Source: Arthrinium phaeospermum
Lineage: Eukaryota; Ascomycota; Sordariomycetes; Amphisphaeriales; Apiosporaceae
DNA: 64,000 nt
Assembly (NCBI GenBank): GCA_006503535.1
Contig: QYRS01000001.1
Coordinates: 1,736,001 to 1,800,000 of the forward strand
Reading direction: 5' to 3'
Made by a program: the position numbers and the translations under genes. How positions within the stretch are numbered: position 1 is the first letter of the stretch; each line of letters starts with the position of its first letter. Under the pieces are notes generated by a model. That model worked only from the letters and a program-made list of their open reading frames with translations. It was not told the origin of the DNA and searched no databases. Below, piece after piece: positions 45,354-56,336 of the stretch.

Positions 45354-46946
45354 TCAAAGACGAGTGCTCTCCACCCTAACAGTCCTCGACGTAAGAATAT
45401 TCTTATCACTCTCGAAGTCCCCCCGGAACTCGCCGCCGCCGTCCTCGAGCGACTGGGCGTCGTCGGCCCGGCCGCCTCGGATGTCCGTCGTGGCGCCGAA
45501 GCGGGCGTCCTGCCGCCAGCCAGCCCCGTCCAGGCTGGGCTTGTCGCGGCCTTCGCTGTCATCGAGGCGGGTGCCCTGGGTGCGCATGAGGGTGTCGAGC
45601 TGCGACTTGCTGCGCGGGGTCCGAGCCGGCCCGCTCCCGCCGAACGTCCGCAGCGCGTAGGCCTTGAGCCGGCCCGTCGAGTCCGCCGACGAGGCCCCCT
45701 TGCTCTCGCCTATCCAGCTCGGCGCCACGTGCCGGAAGAACTGGCGCAGGGTCGGGAGGCAGCAGCACATGACTAAGAGGTTGGATTCGATGCAACTATG
45801 TGTGGGAAGAAGTATCGCGTTAGTGGACGAGTGGTGGTAACGGGTGGCTGGGAAGTCATTGTGAAGGCATTTTACTTACATCCACAAGGTGCCACTCCTC
45901 AAGGCAAAGGTCTGGTCGACGCTCGTCAGACTTGGGAGCAGGATGATGAGCCGCACAATCGACGTGATCATGGTTCTGTCTGGAAGTCAGTATCACTGGC
46001 CGAAAAGGGGCAACGAGGACAAAGGTAAGTGCGTACATGGAACCAAGCACGAAGAGACCGACGAGGGCCACTTTCTGTCTCAGCTTAATCTTCAACCCGA
46101 GAATGGTGGGTATGGGAAAGGACAGCAGCATGACGTCGGTGAAGACGCCGATGGCCGCCGTGGCGACGTAGATGGCGGGCCGGTCGAGGCAGGTCGCCGT
46201 GCCCGCGAGCAGCGGGTCCCAGCTGGCCGAGATGGGCCGGCACGCGAACAGGAGGCTGAAGCAGACGGCGGCCGAGGAGCCGACGCAGACGAACAGCAGG
46301 AACCACACCCCGGCCTGGAAGCTGCGGGCCGGGTTGATGCGCCGGTAGAACAGGCACAGGGTCGCCTTGGCCGCGCCGACGGTGACGGTGTAGATGAGGG
46401 GCGCGGAGAAGATGATCTGTGCGGATAAGGAGTTGGTCAGTGTGGGAACACGATACCAAAGATGGTGTTTTGTTGGATCAGACCCAACTATATGATCTGC
46501 CCGCGAGGAGTAGGTGCATGCATACCTTGGAGAAGACGATATACCTATCCAGCGGCATCTCGAAAGCGTGCACGCCCACGGCCTTGATGTAGTACAGATG
46601 CAGCAGATGGGCCTGTGTCGCCACCGAGGTTAGCCAGGCGATAAGAACGGTTACTAAAGGAAACATATGTTAGCAGGGTGGACTTTGTCTGCGGCCCCAA
46701 AATCTAGTATTCGTCCACTGGCAAGATAATCGAAGGGCTGTATTTACCATCTTCGGCCTGGAACTTTCGCACGATAACTATCTTGGTGTAGAATCGCTGG
46801 GCGAGGAACAGCACCGCCAGGATGTTCTCGACGATGCAGACGGTCCACATCACAGTGACCCCCTCCTGGGGTGGATCGGCGAAGTTGACGACATACCCCG
46901 GCGGCGGAGGTATGATGGTGATGGTGCCATTGACGTCGAACGGCAT
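45354..46946 (-). CDS. Fungal rhodopsin/Pth11-like seven-transmembrane protein
   Basis: Integral membrane protein of the large fungal rhodopsin-domain group (Pth11-type GPCR-like proteins, without CFEM domain). Exons 46946-46748, 46653-46526, 46416-46037, 45975-45880 and 45795-45354 give 414 residues. Family features are the N-terminal span (VMWTVCIVENILAVLFLAQRF), span 3 region (PLIYTVTVGAAKATLCLFYRR), conserved Cys in FACRPISASWDP and TATCLD, FPIPTILGLKIKLRQKVAL, and the last span VCIESN-like ICIESNLLVMCCCLPTL. A 140-residue polar tail follows. Five short exons are typical of this family. Genes of this class often sit in or beside secondary-metabolite clusters; the ligand is unknown. Confidence 0.88.
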
Positions 46947-48893
46947 CTTGCCGGAGAGACCGAGAAAGGGCGAAAGGTGTGGTATGGCAAAGACAAAATC
47001 CCACGAGCAGTTTGCCTGTCTCCGGTGAGACGCCAGGCGCCGTCAGGTCTATATATCGCCGCGTTTCCAGAAAGCATAATCGGGCAGCGTCGCAGTTTCT
47101 AATCTGAGCCTCTATGCAAACCTAAAGTTAATAGCGACATCGATAGCCTGCGCTTTGTCGCGTACCACCTGCACGTCGGTGACTGACTAGCTGCCCCCCG
47201 GCTCGCCGCGTTTGGGGGGGATTTTCTGTTTCCGCCCGTTTGAAGTTTTCTCTACTACGACATATTCAGACGTAGTATGCGCAGGGGGCGACCGGAGGCG
47301 GCGACCCTCTCCCCGATAGCCCAGCTATGCATTGCTGCCGCCAGGGTGCCGTGCGGCCGTCATGTCGCTCAGCTAATCAAACTCCTGAGGCTAGGCGGCT
47401 CTCTTGTTTCCTTCTGCGGCCGGCATAACCTGATCCCCTGCAGTCTTTTAGTTCAGCCGGTGATAGACCCATCTCGACCAGGAACAGACATTCTGCAAGG
47501 TCTCCATCTATCATTCGATATCATGATGCACCCAAAGATCTTCACGAAGGCGTTTCTCGATGTGATTATTAGTGGTGATGAACTATCATCTGCCGAGGAT
47601 CGCCTTGCGTCAGCACCTTAAGTTGTTGTCCGTCCCCCGTCGCATCGAGCCAATCTTGTTGAGAGGTTGATCATTCATAATACGAACAGTTACAAGCCGG
47701 GGTTGCTGTAACGCTGGAACAAGTTTCTCATTGCATTAGCCTCGCCTCAAATAAAGGGCAGTGAGTGGTATTCAGAGTTGACCTCGGCAGGGGGGAGAAG
47801 TAAGGTTGCATTGGAGGTCAGTAAGCGAGAAGAATAGGGCGGGAGTGCGGAAGTGTCCCTGGCCCTACGGCGCAGCACGGGCAGTACACGGGGCACCGGC
47901 GGGCATTCCTATTTTCGATTTAGGGTTGCGAGGGGCTATAATTTGCATTTTCCCTTGGCAGCTGGGGCGCACTAACCACTCCAGGTCCGGGCCGCTCAAT
48001 GCGGAGATGGCACAGACAGATGCATGAGTCGTAACTCTATACCCCGGCCGGCCATGATTGTCCGCATCGGGTAATAATGCGTGAACATCGCTGCCGAGAC
48101 CCTGTCTTCACGATGGCCGACCCCATGCAGTATTGCTGTCAATCTCGTCCACCACCGATGCACTTTTATTCCAACTCCGCCTGTCAGTCATCCATCATCT
48201 TAGCGGGCCGCCTGGCTGACGGGGAATTCCGGCTCGGGCTGTCGTCTGCTTTCGACTCTTGTCGCCGGTGCAATATTAAGCTGGAAGAAGTGAAGTGTAT
48301 TCTTGTCAAACGCCGAAATCCAAGGGCCCCCGGCCCACTGAGGAGACTAGGTTATGTAAGTGGTTATACGAAGCTCACATAATGTGTCTTGACCTATTGG
48401 GTCGGTTATCGCGTGTTACGTATAGTGTACGTCGATAAGCTGACATGGTTGCCTTGAGAGGGTGCAGTAGTGCTGACACGGCAGACGCTGTGCCACACGA
48501 GAGTCTTCCCGATTGGTGGCGTGGATGGAGATTGGGCGCGCACGTGGAGCTGGATACTACCGGCCGGGGAGATCAACGTGCCAACCCTCGGTATGCGCTG
48601 GACTGAGCATAATACGTACATACAGTACCTAGTCCAGATTGCATTTCGATAATGTGGTGGAGTGGGGGCTCAATCTGGGAATCCTGACCGCGGTTTGGCT
48701 TGCAATGCCTGTAGATGGCTCCTGAAAACCGATGAGGAGATTGCCGGGGGTGGCATGCCGAGGCCTGCACGAAACCAGTAGAAAAGGCAGTCGGCTCCCA
48801 GACGAGAGGTCCAAACTCAGTCTGTGTCACGTCCACGTCCGTCCGTCTTTTTTTCTCTCTCGGCCTTCCCACTCTCCGCCAAGCCAAGCCAAC
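46947..48893. promoter_or_regulatory. Divergent intergenic region, rhodopsin-like / FAD oxidase
   Basis: 1.95 kb between outward-facing genes. A TATA-like element (47049-47056) sits about 105 bp upstream of the rhodopsin-like start, and a pyrimidine-rich leader (48838-48880) lies just before the oxidase ATG. No coding frame is convincing. The length would allow substantial regulatory sequence or a decayed gene, but I see no recognisable remnant. Confidence 0.5.
47049..47056 (-). promoter_or_regulatory. Candidate TATA box of the rhodopsin-like gene
   Basis: CTATATAT on the plus strand (ATATATAG on the minus strand), about 105 bp upstream of the ATG at 46946. Confidence 0.35.
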
Positions 48894-50699
48894 ATGAAGT
48901 TTTCGCAATCCGCCTCCGCCGCGGCCCTCGTGGCGGCTCTCGCCACCCCCGCGTCCGGCTTGCCAAACTGTGCGGGCGACTGCGTAAGTGTCCCATCTTC
49001 GTCGCCCTTGTTTGCCGCGAACGCCCTCCTTCTCCTCCCTACCTGCCCTGCTGACCCCCTCGACCAGTGCGCTGCCCTGCAAAAGGCCGGTCTCACCCAC
49101 GTCCTTGCGCCGGGATCCGAGGCCTACAAGGAACGGACCTTGACCTACTGGTCCATCACGTCACAGCTGGCCCCTTGGTGCATCGTGAGTCCACCCACAT
49201 TGCCGGAATAGAGATTGATACAGTCTAACCACTCGGTTCAAATAATAGGTCCAACCGACGACGCCTGAGGAGGTTGCCCTGGCCGTGACTACTCTGGTGC
49301 AACAGACCTCTTGCGAGTTTGCTGTCCGCAGTGGTGGGCATTTCATCTGGCCTGCAAACAACAGTATGGCCACCAACTCAAAACCTATGTGAGATCGAGT
49401 CTGCTAACAAAGACATGACAGTCCAGGATGGTGTGACCATCGACTTGGGGTTGATGGACGGCACCGTCTACGACGCGGAGAACAAGGTGGCCCGCATCTC
49501 CCCAGGATCTCGATGGGGTGGTGTTTACGGGGCGCTCGAGCCTCATGGCATGACGGTGCCTGGCGGCCGAGCCTCCACGGTCGGCGTCGCTGGCTTCCTC
49601 AACGGCGGCGGTAACTCCTTCTACTCGGCCCGAAAGGGATTTGCCTGCGACAATGTGGTCAACTTCGAGGTTGTCCTCGCCAACGGGTAAGTGCCTCCAA
49701 ACAAACGGACGAAATTGGCATTCCAAGACTGCAGAGCACTTACTGACTTTACCAATGATTAGCACCATTGTCAACGCCAACGCCTCCGAGAACTCGGACC
49801 TGTACCAGGCAATGAAGGGCGGCCAATCCAACTTTGGCATCGTCACCCGCTTCGACATGCAAGCTTTTGAATCGCCCCCTCTCTGGGGCGGCGTGGTGCA
49901 GTGGAACAAGACGGCCACGCCCGAGGCCATCGACGCCCACGTCGCCTGGGTGGACAACCACAACGCCAACACCGACGACTCGGCCATCATCTTCTGGACC
50001 TACCAGCCCGCGCTCAAGGACACCGTCATCATCACCAGCCTAGTCGACACCGTGGGCCACGCCGCGCCCCCGGCCTTCGACAAGTTCCTCGGCATGGCGG
50101 CGGGCGGCCACAACCTGTCCAGCACCCTCCGCCCCGCGACCCACAAGGAGCTGACGGACGAGCTGGAGCAGCCGGCCGGCTACCGCGACATCTGGTGGAC
50201 GGGCACCATCAAGAACGACCGGCGCGTCTACGAGAAGATGCTGGCGCTGCACGACGAGCTGTGCGCCTCCATGGCCGCGCAGTCGCCCGACGGCGACTTC
50301 ATCACGCAGGCCATGTTCCAGTCGATCCCGACCGTCTTCAGCCAGCACGGCCAAGAGCGGGGCGGCAACGTGCTGGGCCTGGACCGCGAGGCCGACAACG
50401 TCATCATGCTGCTCTTCACGCTGGCCGTCAACGGCGCGGACCAGGAGCGCGTCGCCCGCGAGCAGATGCGCAAGTGGAGCGACGGCACCATGCAGTTTGC
50501 CCGCAGCGTCGGCGCCAACGTCGAGTGGCAGTACATCAACTACGCCTACGACTACCAGGACCCCCTCACCAGCTACGGCGAGGCCAACGTCGCCAAGATT
50601 GCGGATGCGGCCGCCAAGTACGACCCCGCCGGCGTCTTCCAGACGCGGTCCCCGCGCGGCTTCAAAATTAGCAACCGGAGTGGGTACAGCTGGAAATAA
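48894..50699 (+). CDS. Secreted BBE-type FAD-linked oxidoreductase
   Basis: FAD-dependent oxidase of the berberine-bridge-enzyme/PCMH family, common in fungal metabolite clusters where it oxidises alcohols, amines or closes rings. Exons 48894-48983, 49068-49184, 49249-49363, 49422-49686 and 49763-50699 give 507 residues. A signal peptide (MKFSQSASAAALVAALATPA) points to the secretory route. His at about residue 100 in VRSGGHFIWPANN and Cys at about 183 in KGFACDNV occupy the positions used for double covalent FAD attachment. PGSRWGGVYGALEPHG, GGRASTVGVAGFLNGGGNS and the C-terminal NYAYDYQDPLTSYGEANV are also family-typical. All four introns have consensus ends. It converges on the P450 gene at its right, with 205 bp between stops. 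Confidence 0.94.
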
Positions 50700-50904
50700 G
50701 TCAGAGGTATTCGAATAATGTTATTAGACATGTAGCGGCAAAGATACCCATTTCCTAGAAATCAAATAGACCCATTCATTAATGAACAAAATCATTCGAG
50801 CGCATGCGGAAGTAGTCATGTGATGCAAATGTCATGCGTGCCCCACTCCGCCCCCCTTTTCCCTCGATGCTCGTCCCTGGCGGCGTCCAATCAGACCTCG
50901 ATCC

Positions 50905-52850
50905 TCACAAATCCAGTACTTCTTCCCCGACAGCTTTCCTAAACAGCAACCTCATCCCACCCTCAGCCCTGGCCGTAATGACGCCCGATATCCTCGGCTC
51001 CTTCTGATTCTCCCGAAGCTTGACCTCGAACCCGCCCACCAAGCCCGCGACGGCGCACCGCAGCTCCGCCTTGGCAAAGTCCTGCCCGATGCAGGCGCGG
51101 GGCCCGTGGAGGAACGTCAGACTGGCAAAGTTGCTCGTGGTGCCCCCGGTCTTGTTGGGCCTAGAGACCCCCGTTTTGGGGTCCGTGTCGATCCAGCGCT
51201 CGGGGACGACCCGGTCGGCGTCCTCGCCCCAGGCGCGCGGGTTCCGGTTCGTCGCGTAGGGGACGAGCACGAACAGGGTGCCTTTGGGGGCCCGGTGCCC
51301 CGCCACCGTGGTCTCGCGCTGCGCCTCCCGGACCGTCACCGGGACTGTGGGGTAGAGGCGCAGTACCTCCTCGCAGAAGCCGTTCAGGTACGGCATCGAC
51401 TCGAGGACGTCCCAGCTGATGCCCTCGGGGGGTTGGCCGCCGACGTACTCGAGGCGGGCGTGGATCTCGGCGCGCAGCTTGCGCTGGACGTCGGGGGTCG
51501 TGGCGCAGAGGTAGCAGGCCCAGGTCAAAGCGCCGGCCGTGGTTTCGTGCTATTTCAAATCAACAATGGGTGTCACGGTCAAAGTGAGTTGGTACTAACC
51601 CCGGCAGCCAAGAAAGTCAGCATCTGGTCCTTTGTCTCCTCGTCCGTCAGCTCGCCCGTCTCGATGATCCGCTTGAGGATGCTGTAGTCCGGAAGGGAAT
51701 TCTTCCCCTCCGCGATCTCCCGCTTCTTGTCCTCGAGAATTTCACCACACGTCCTCTTCAGGAAGCTGCTGATCTCGTCCAAAATCCGGTTGGAGCTGAG
51801 CGGCAGCAACTTCACAATCCATTGGGGCAGCATGAAGTTGAGGCCGCCAAAAATCATCCGCCCAAACGTGGGTCTCAGGAGCTCCTGGTACGCGTCCGAG
51901 ATGTTGTTCTCGTTGCTGGTCAGCGACTGGAAGTCTCGCCCCATGGCGGCTGGTCCGATGATGTCGAGTGTGAGGCGGCTAGAAGAGGATCCGCAGGATC
52001 AGTATTTTGTAGAGTCACACGACATGAACCACCATAGATTCTGCTTGAGAAAAACTCACCTGGCTAACTCAGCTATCTCCACCTCCGCCCACCCATCCTC
52101 GCTTCTTTTCGGAGCCTCATGGATGACCTCTTCCAGCTTCTCCCCAAAGATCAAGACCTTCGCCCACATCAGTCCATACAGCATCCGGATCTTGCCGACG
52201 TGAAAAGCGGGGTTCAGGATGCGGCGCTGGCGGTGGTGCAGCGGGCCCTCGTTGACGATGACGCCCCAGCCCAGCGGCCGGGCCAAGAAGGAGCGGATCG
52301 GCCACGGCTTCTCAAAGTCGGCGGCGCGGGTGCTGAGGACGTCGCGCAGGGCGTCGTGGCCGGCGCAGAGGACCGCGTACCGGCCCTCGAGGCGGATCAA
52401 AGAGGCGTCGGGGTGGTCTTTCATGGCGGCCAGGGCGGACTTGCCGCGGGGGGACTCGACTAACATGGTGGAGCATCTCTGAAAGGAAAATTGGAAAGGG
52501 GGATGGTCAGCCAATGATTGGATTGTGACAACAGTATCAACTCAGCTACTTACCCAGCTATTGGGCAGGGAACGAAGCGGATCTCGCAATCTCGGGTAGA
52601 CGACCAGGGCGTCAAATGCCAGGACGAGGAACACCAGGGTGACCGACCAAAGATAGGGGTGATTCGATAGCTCACGTAGCCATCGAACCGCATTCGCAGG
52701 GAAAGTGATGTGTGAGATGAGCCATCCGGACAGCAAACCGACGGCCAACGCCCGGGGAACAACTCTCCCTACGTTGACCAAGGTGTCGCCGGCTTTGAAT
52801 CCGAACCTCATCACTATGTTCAGCCATTCTCTTTTTGCTTTGTCTTGCAT
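50905..52850 (-). CDS. Cytochrome P450 monooxygenase (second in window)
   Basis: Haem-thiolate monooxygenase. Exons 52850-52554, 52478-52060, 51978-51600 and 51549-50905 give 579 residues. The N-terminus carries two hydrophobic segments (ALAVGLLSGWLISHITF and YLWSVTLVFLVLAFDALVV), a longer anchor than usual. I-helix motif FLAAGHETTAGALTW is created across the 51550-51599 intron, K-helix ExxR in EEVLRLYP, PERF-like VVPERWID and haem loop FLHGPRACIGQDFAKAEL with Cys near residue 518. The HETT and HGPRACIGQ motifs are typical of the CYP52/CYP5xx-like fungal clans, but I do not assign a family. Its position between the FAD oxidase and the CoA-ligase-like gene supports a shared pathway. Confidence 0.95.
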
Positions 52851-53700
52851 GTTGTCGAGTGGTGATGAATTCGAAAAAGAGTCCTGGTACCAAATAATTA
52901 CCGTCCAACATTAGACTGAGCCCATATTTATGTCAACAATTCAATCGCAGCACAGATCCCGCCCCCGTCATAAACAAAGAGACGCATGATGTGCCGCGGC
53001 GCCACATGTCGCGAAGAAAAGAAGAGGTCAGATAATAACCTCCAAGAATGCAGGGGTAAACCTTGTTGATGCCCGCGTTAGCTGTTTTCCCACATCAGAC
53101 GGCGTCGTGTCACCCACAACCCCGGACCGTGCCCCGGCGAAGAAGCTCCACGCTGTTGCGACGCGGGGCGTAGATAGTCTAAACCGACATCCATGCACGC
53201 CATGCCTCGGTTTCGTTTAGGGGCTACCCCTGCGTCCCATGATTAAGTAAGAAACAGCGCGTATTCGGAAAGAGGGACAGACCGAGGTCCAATAGTCTTG
53301 TCTTGAAAACAGAATGAAAATGGTCATTAGCAAATGGTCTCGGCGTCGTCAGTAGATTGTCCAAACGACATTCCGTTACGAATGTCTCTTGCCACTGGAA
53401 TCTGGTATCGAGGTTTGGAATCATCTTCGCAGCCATTATGCTTCCCAACGCATAATAACCAATTTATGTGGCATTCAGGGAACGAGGCTGTGGTGTACTG
53501 TAATGAACTGGAGTAGAATTGTGATCTGTCGAGCTGTTTTGTGGAAGCAATTTGTGGCAAAGATATAATATCAGGGTACACCAAATTAACGGCCAAGATG
53601 GTCCTAATATCGCTTCGGTTTCAAAGATGACTTAGAACCACGAGGTATTCGCTCAATACATTTATCTCCATCACATCAGGGCCTCCCTACTATGACCCAA
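52851..53700. other. Intergenic, 850 bp
   Basis: Between two minus-strand genes: promoter of the P450 gene (an AT-rich TAAATA-like stretch about 75 bp upstream of its ATG) and 3' flank of the ligase gene. No gene seen. Confidence 0.5.
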
Positions 53701-55702
53701 TCAAACAAACGCCTTCTTCAGTGATGATTTGACCACCGCATAGCACTCCTGAGCCCAAACCGCCGGAGACGACGGCTTCCCCGCAGTCTGGGCGCTTTCG
53801 CCGCTGTCCAACTCCTCTGCCTGATCCACCAACTTGAACCGCTGCGTCTTGCCGCTGGCCGTCCGCGGGATGGCGTCGACAAACACCACGCCCCCCTCCA
53901 GGCGCTTGTAGCTGGCCAATCGGTCGGCCACCAGCCCATAGACCTCGTACCCCAGCGCGGACTTCTTCTTCCTCCAGTACAGGGAAGAGGAAAGGGAGGC
54001 CAGCCAGCCGCCGCCGCCGCCGCCATCTCCTCGCTCCTTTCGCACAATGTAGGCGCGCGGCACTTCGGTCGTGCCGTCGTCCGACCGCACGCCCACGACG
54101 GCGCAATCGCGGACTTCGGGGTGCTGCAGGATGAGGGCTTCGATCTCGGCTGGTGCGACCTGCCATCTGGAGGGTTCGGGTAGAACTTGTATTAGTGACA
54201 CCATCATGAGAGTATACGATGCGTTTTTGTCCTAAGTACCAGGAACTTACCCCTTGGTCTTGATCAGCTCCTTGGTCCGACCCACCACGTACACCTTCCC
54301 GTCCTCGACCCTCACCAGGTCGCCCGTGGGGAACCACTCCCCATCTGCTTCCTGCGGCGACACCGTGCCCTTGTACCCCATCATGACGTTCGGCGACCGC
54401 ACAAACAGCTCCGCGGGCATCTGATCACCGGCCGCCACCTCGATCCCGCTATCCCGGCCCACGAGCTTGATCTCGTAATTCTCCAGCATCCGCCCCACAG
54501 CAGCCGGGTCAACGTCCGCATCGCCATACCGAAAGAAACACGCGGCGCCGACCTCAGTCATGCCCCAGACCTGCGACAGCGTCGCGGCAGGGTGCAGGGC
54601 CGACTCCCGGAACCGGCGCAGCGCCTCGGCATCGATAGGCGCGCCGCCGACCCCCGCCCAGCGCACCGTCTCGAACAGCCTGCACACGGGCAGCGCGGCG
54701 GGGGCCTTGTTCAGCATGTGCACGATGGGCGGGGTCAGGTAGGCCTCGGTGGCGCCGTAGCGGGCGAGGTGGCGGACGTAGTCCTCGAGGCGGAAGCGCG
54801 GCATGACGTAGGCGGGCTCGCCGTAGCGCAGGGGGAAGCCGATCAGCCAGGCGGCGCCGAAGACGTGGAAGCAGGGCAGGCAGAGGACGCGGACGACGGG
54901 GTGGTAGGGGACCGGCTGGTGGAGGGAGAGGTGCTGCATGATGAGGTTGTGGTGCGACAGGACGGCCAGCTTAGGGAGGCCGCTGGTGCCCGAGGTGGGG
55001 TAGTAGATTGCCGGGGTCTCCTTGAGCGCCTGCTCCGAGTCGAGGGTGAGCCAGTCGGACTCGCCATGACGGAGCAGGTCGGTGAAGTTGTTGGGGTCTT
55101 GGGCACTGCCCGATGGGAGGCGACTGTCGACAACGACGCTATCCGGGCAATCGGCCTGAAAGGGGATGCTGTTGATGAAGTCTAGTGGTGCGTCCAGATC
55201 GTCCAGGAGAAAGATACGGTCGGCCGGGATCTTGTTTGCGTTGGCCATCCTCAACACCGTGGGAAACGAGTCCGGAGTGGCGACGAGCAATGTGGCTTCC
55301 GATTGGCGCAAGACGTGGTCCAGCTCCTCGACCTTCCAGGCCGGATTCACACCGCATGCTACACCTCCTGCGCCAATTATGCCGTACAAGAGGGCCGCGT
55401 ACAGATACTACCACCCACCCGAGATCTCCTATTAACAGGAAATCAAAGTACAACGGAAGAGACGGGAGACGTACGTTGTTGGCGACTGAGAGCAAGACCC
55501 GGTCGCCTTTTCCCAGCCCCGAGGCCTTGAGCCCGCTAGCCAATTTGCGCACCAGGGACCGGGTCTGGGCGTAATTGAGAGATCGCCCGGGATCTTGGGC
55601 GTCGATGAAGAGGGGCTTGTCTGGTGGGTAGTCCATCTGGGCCTCAAAGGCAAACGACACAAAGTCGACCGCGCCAAGTCTTTCGAACTTGGAGTCTGCC
55701 AT
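53701..55702 (-). CDS. AMP-forming acyl/aryl-CoA ligase (4-coumarate-CoA-ligase-like)
   Basis: ANL-superfamily enzyme that activates a carboxylic acid as acyl-AMP and probably loads it on CoA. Exons 55702-55475, 55407-54251 and 54166-53701 give 616 residues. ATP-binding loop YYPTSGTSGLPK at about 212-222; adenine-site VWGMTEVGAAC; hinge and Asp in EWFPTGDLVRVEDGK; RTKELIKTKGWQVAPAEIEA spans the last intron; the catalytic C-terminal Lys is in RTASGKTQRFKL. A short Gly-run insertion (six Gly) lies in the C-terminal subdomain. No carrier-protein or reductase domain follows, so this is a stand-alone ligase. The C-terminus (KKAFV) is not a clear peroxisomal signal. An ATG at 55744 would add 14 residues. 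Head-to-head with the TmpA-like gene. Confidence 0.93.
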
Positions 55703-56336
55703 CTTCACAACGAAGTCTATGTGTCTTTCGGAAACAAGTGACAAGATAGCGCATCAAAAAAGGAATATGAGTTCGTTTCCATGGACCACTACTGTTTACT
55801 TCTTTATGTGCGGGCCTCTCTGTCTCACCCATTCCGTCAAACTGTTTTCGCAATCTCTAGAGGGACCAATAGTAGTCTTGACATGCCTTTTGCCGAACTT
55901 TACGAGTCCTGGTATATGGGATTTGGAATGGATTCTCGATCATGTATGACTCGACGGGTCCAATATGGTTGCTGAACCCGACAACGTTTCGCTTTGGGTG
56001 GGCTCATGACCCAACGTCCAATTCAATACGGAGAGACCACAAGCCACGAGGCTGGCATTGATTTGCTGCCTGCACATGTAACCGGGCGCGTGGGTGGTAT
56101 GATGGACACGTCTTAAAGGTGGCCATGAGACTTGGTCGGGATCTGTCTTACTTGTTGTCACTCAGCCGGGAGCTTAATCTTCGTGTCCCAGAGGCTGGCC
56201 AGTCGGCCCCGTCTTGGACTTTCCGGGATCCTTATTTTCAATCATGGCAAAATGACAAGGCCTCTTTATTTCCCATCATGCTTGCTTCTTTTTCCCCTCT
56301 TTCCCATATTTTGGCCACACTTGCCAGTCGGTCAAA
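55703..56336. promoter_or_regulatory. Divergent promoter region, CoA ligase / TmpA-like
   Basis: 634 bp between two outward-facing start codons, so both genes probably share control elements. A CT-rich stretch (56278-56310) lies just before the TmpA-like ATG. No binding site can be named with confidence. Confidence 0.6.

Noticed and set aside
47277..47621. 114-residue plus-strand frame in the rhodopsin/oxidase gap
   Set aside because: No family features, no splice partner, and the composition differs from neighbouring genes.
53701..55702. NRPS-like adenylation enzyme with carrier domain
   Set aside because: The protein ends soon after the catalytic C-terminal Lys; no carrier or reductase domain follows in any frame.
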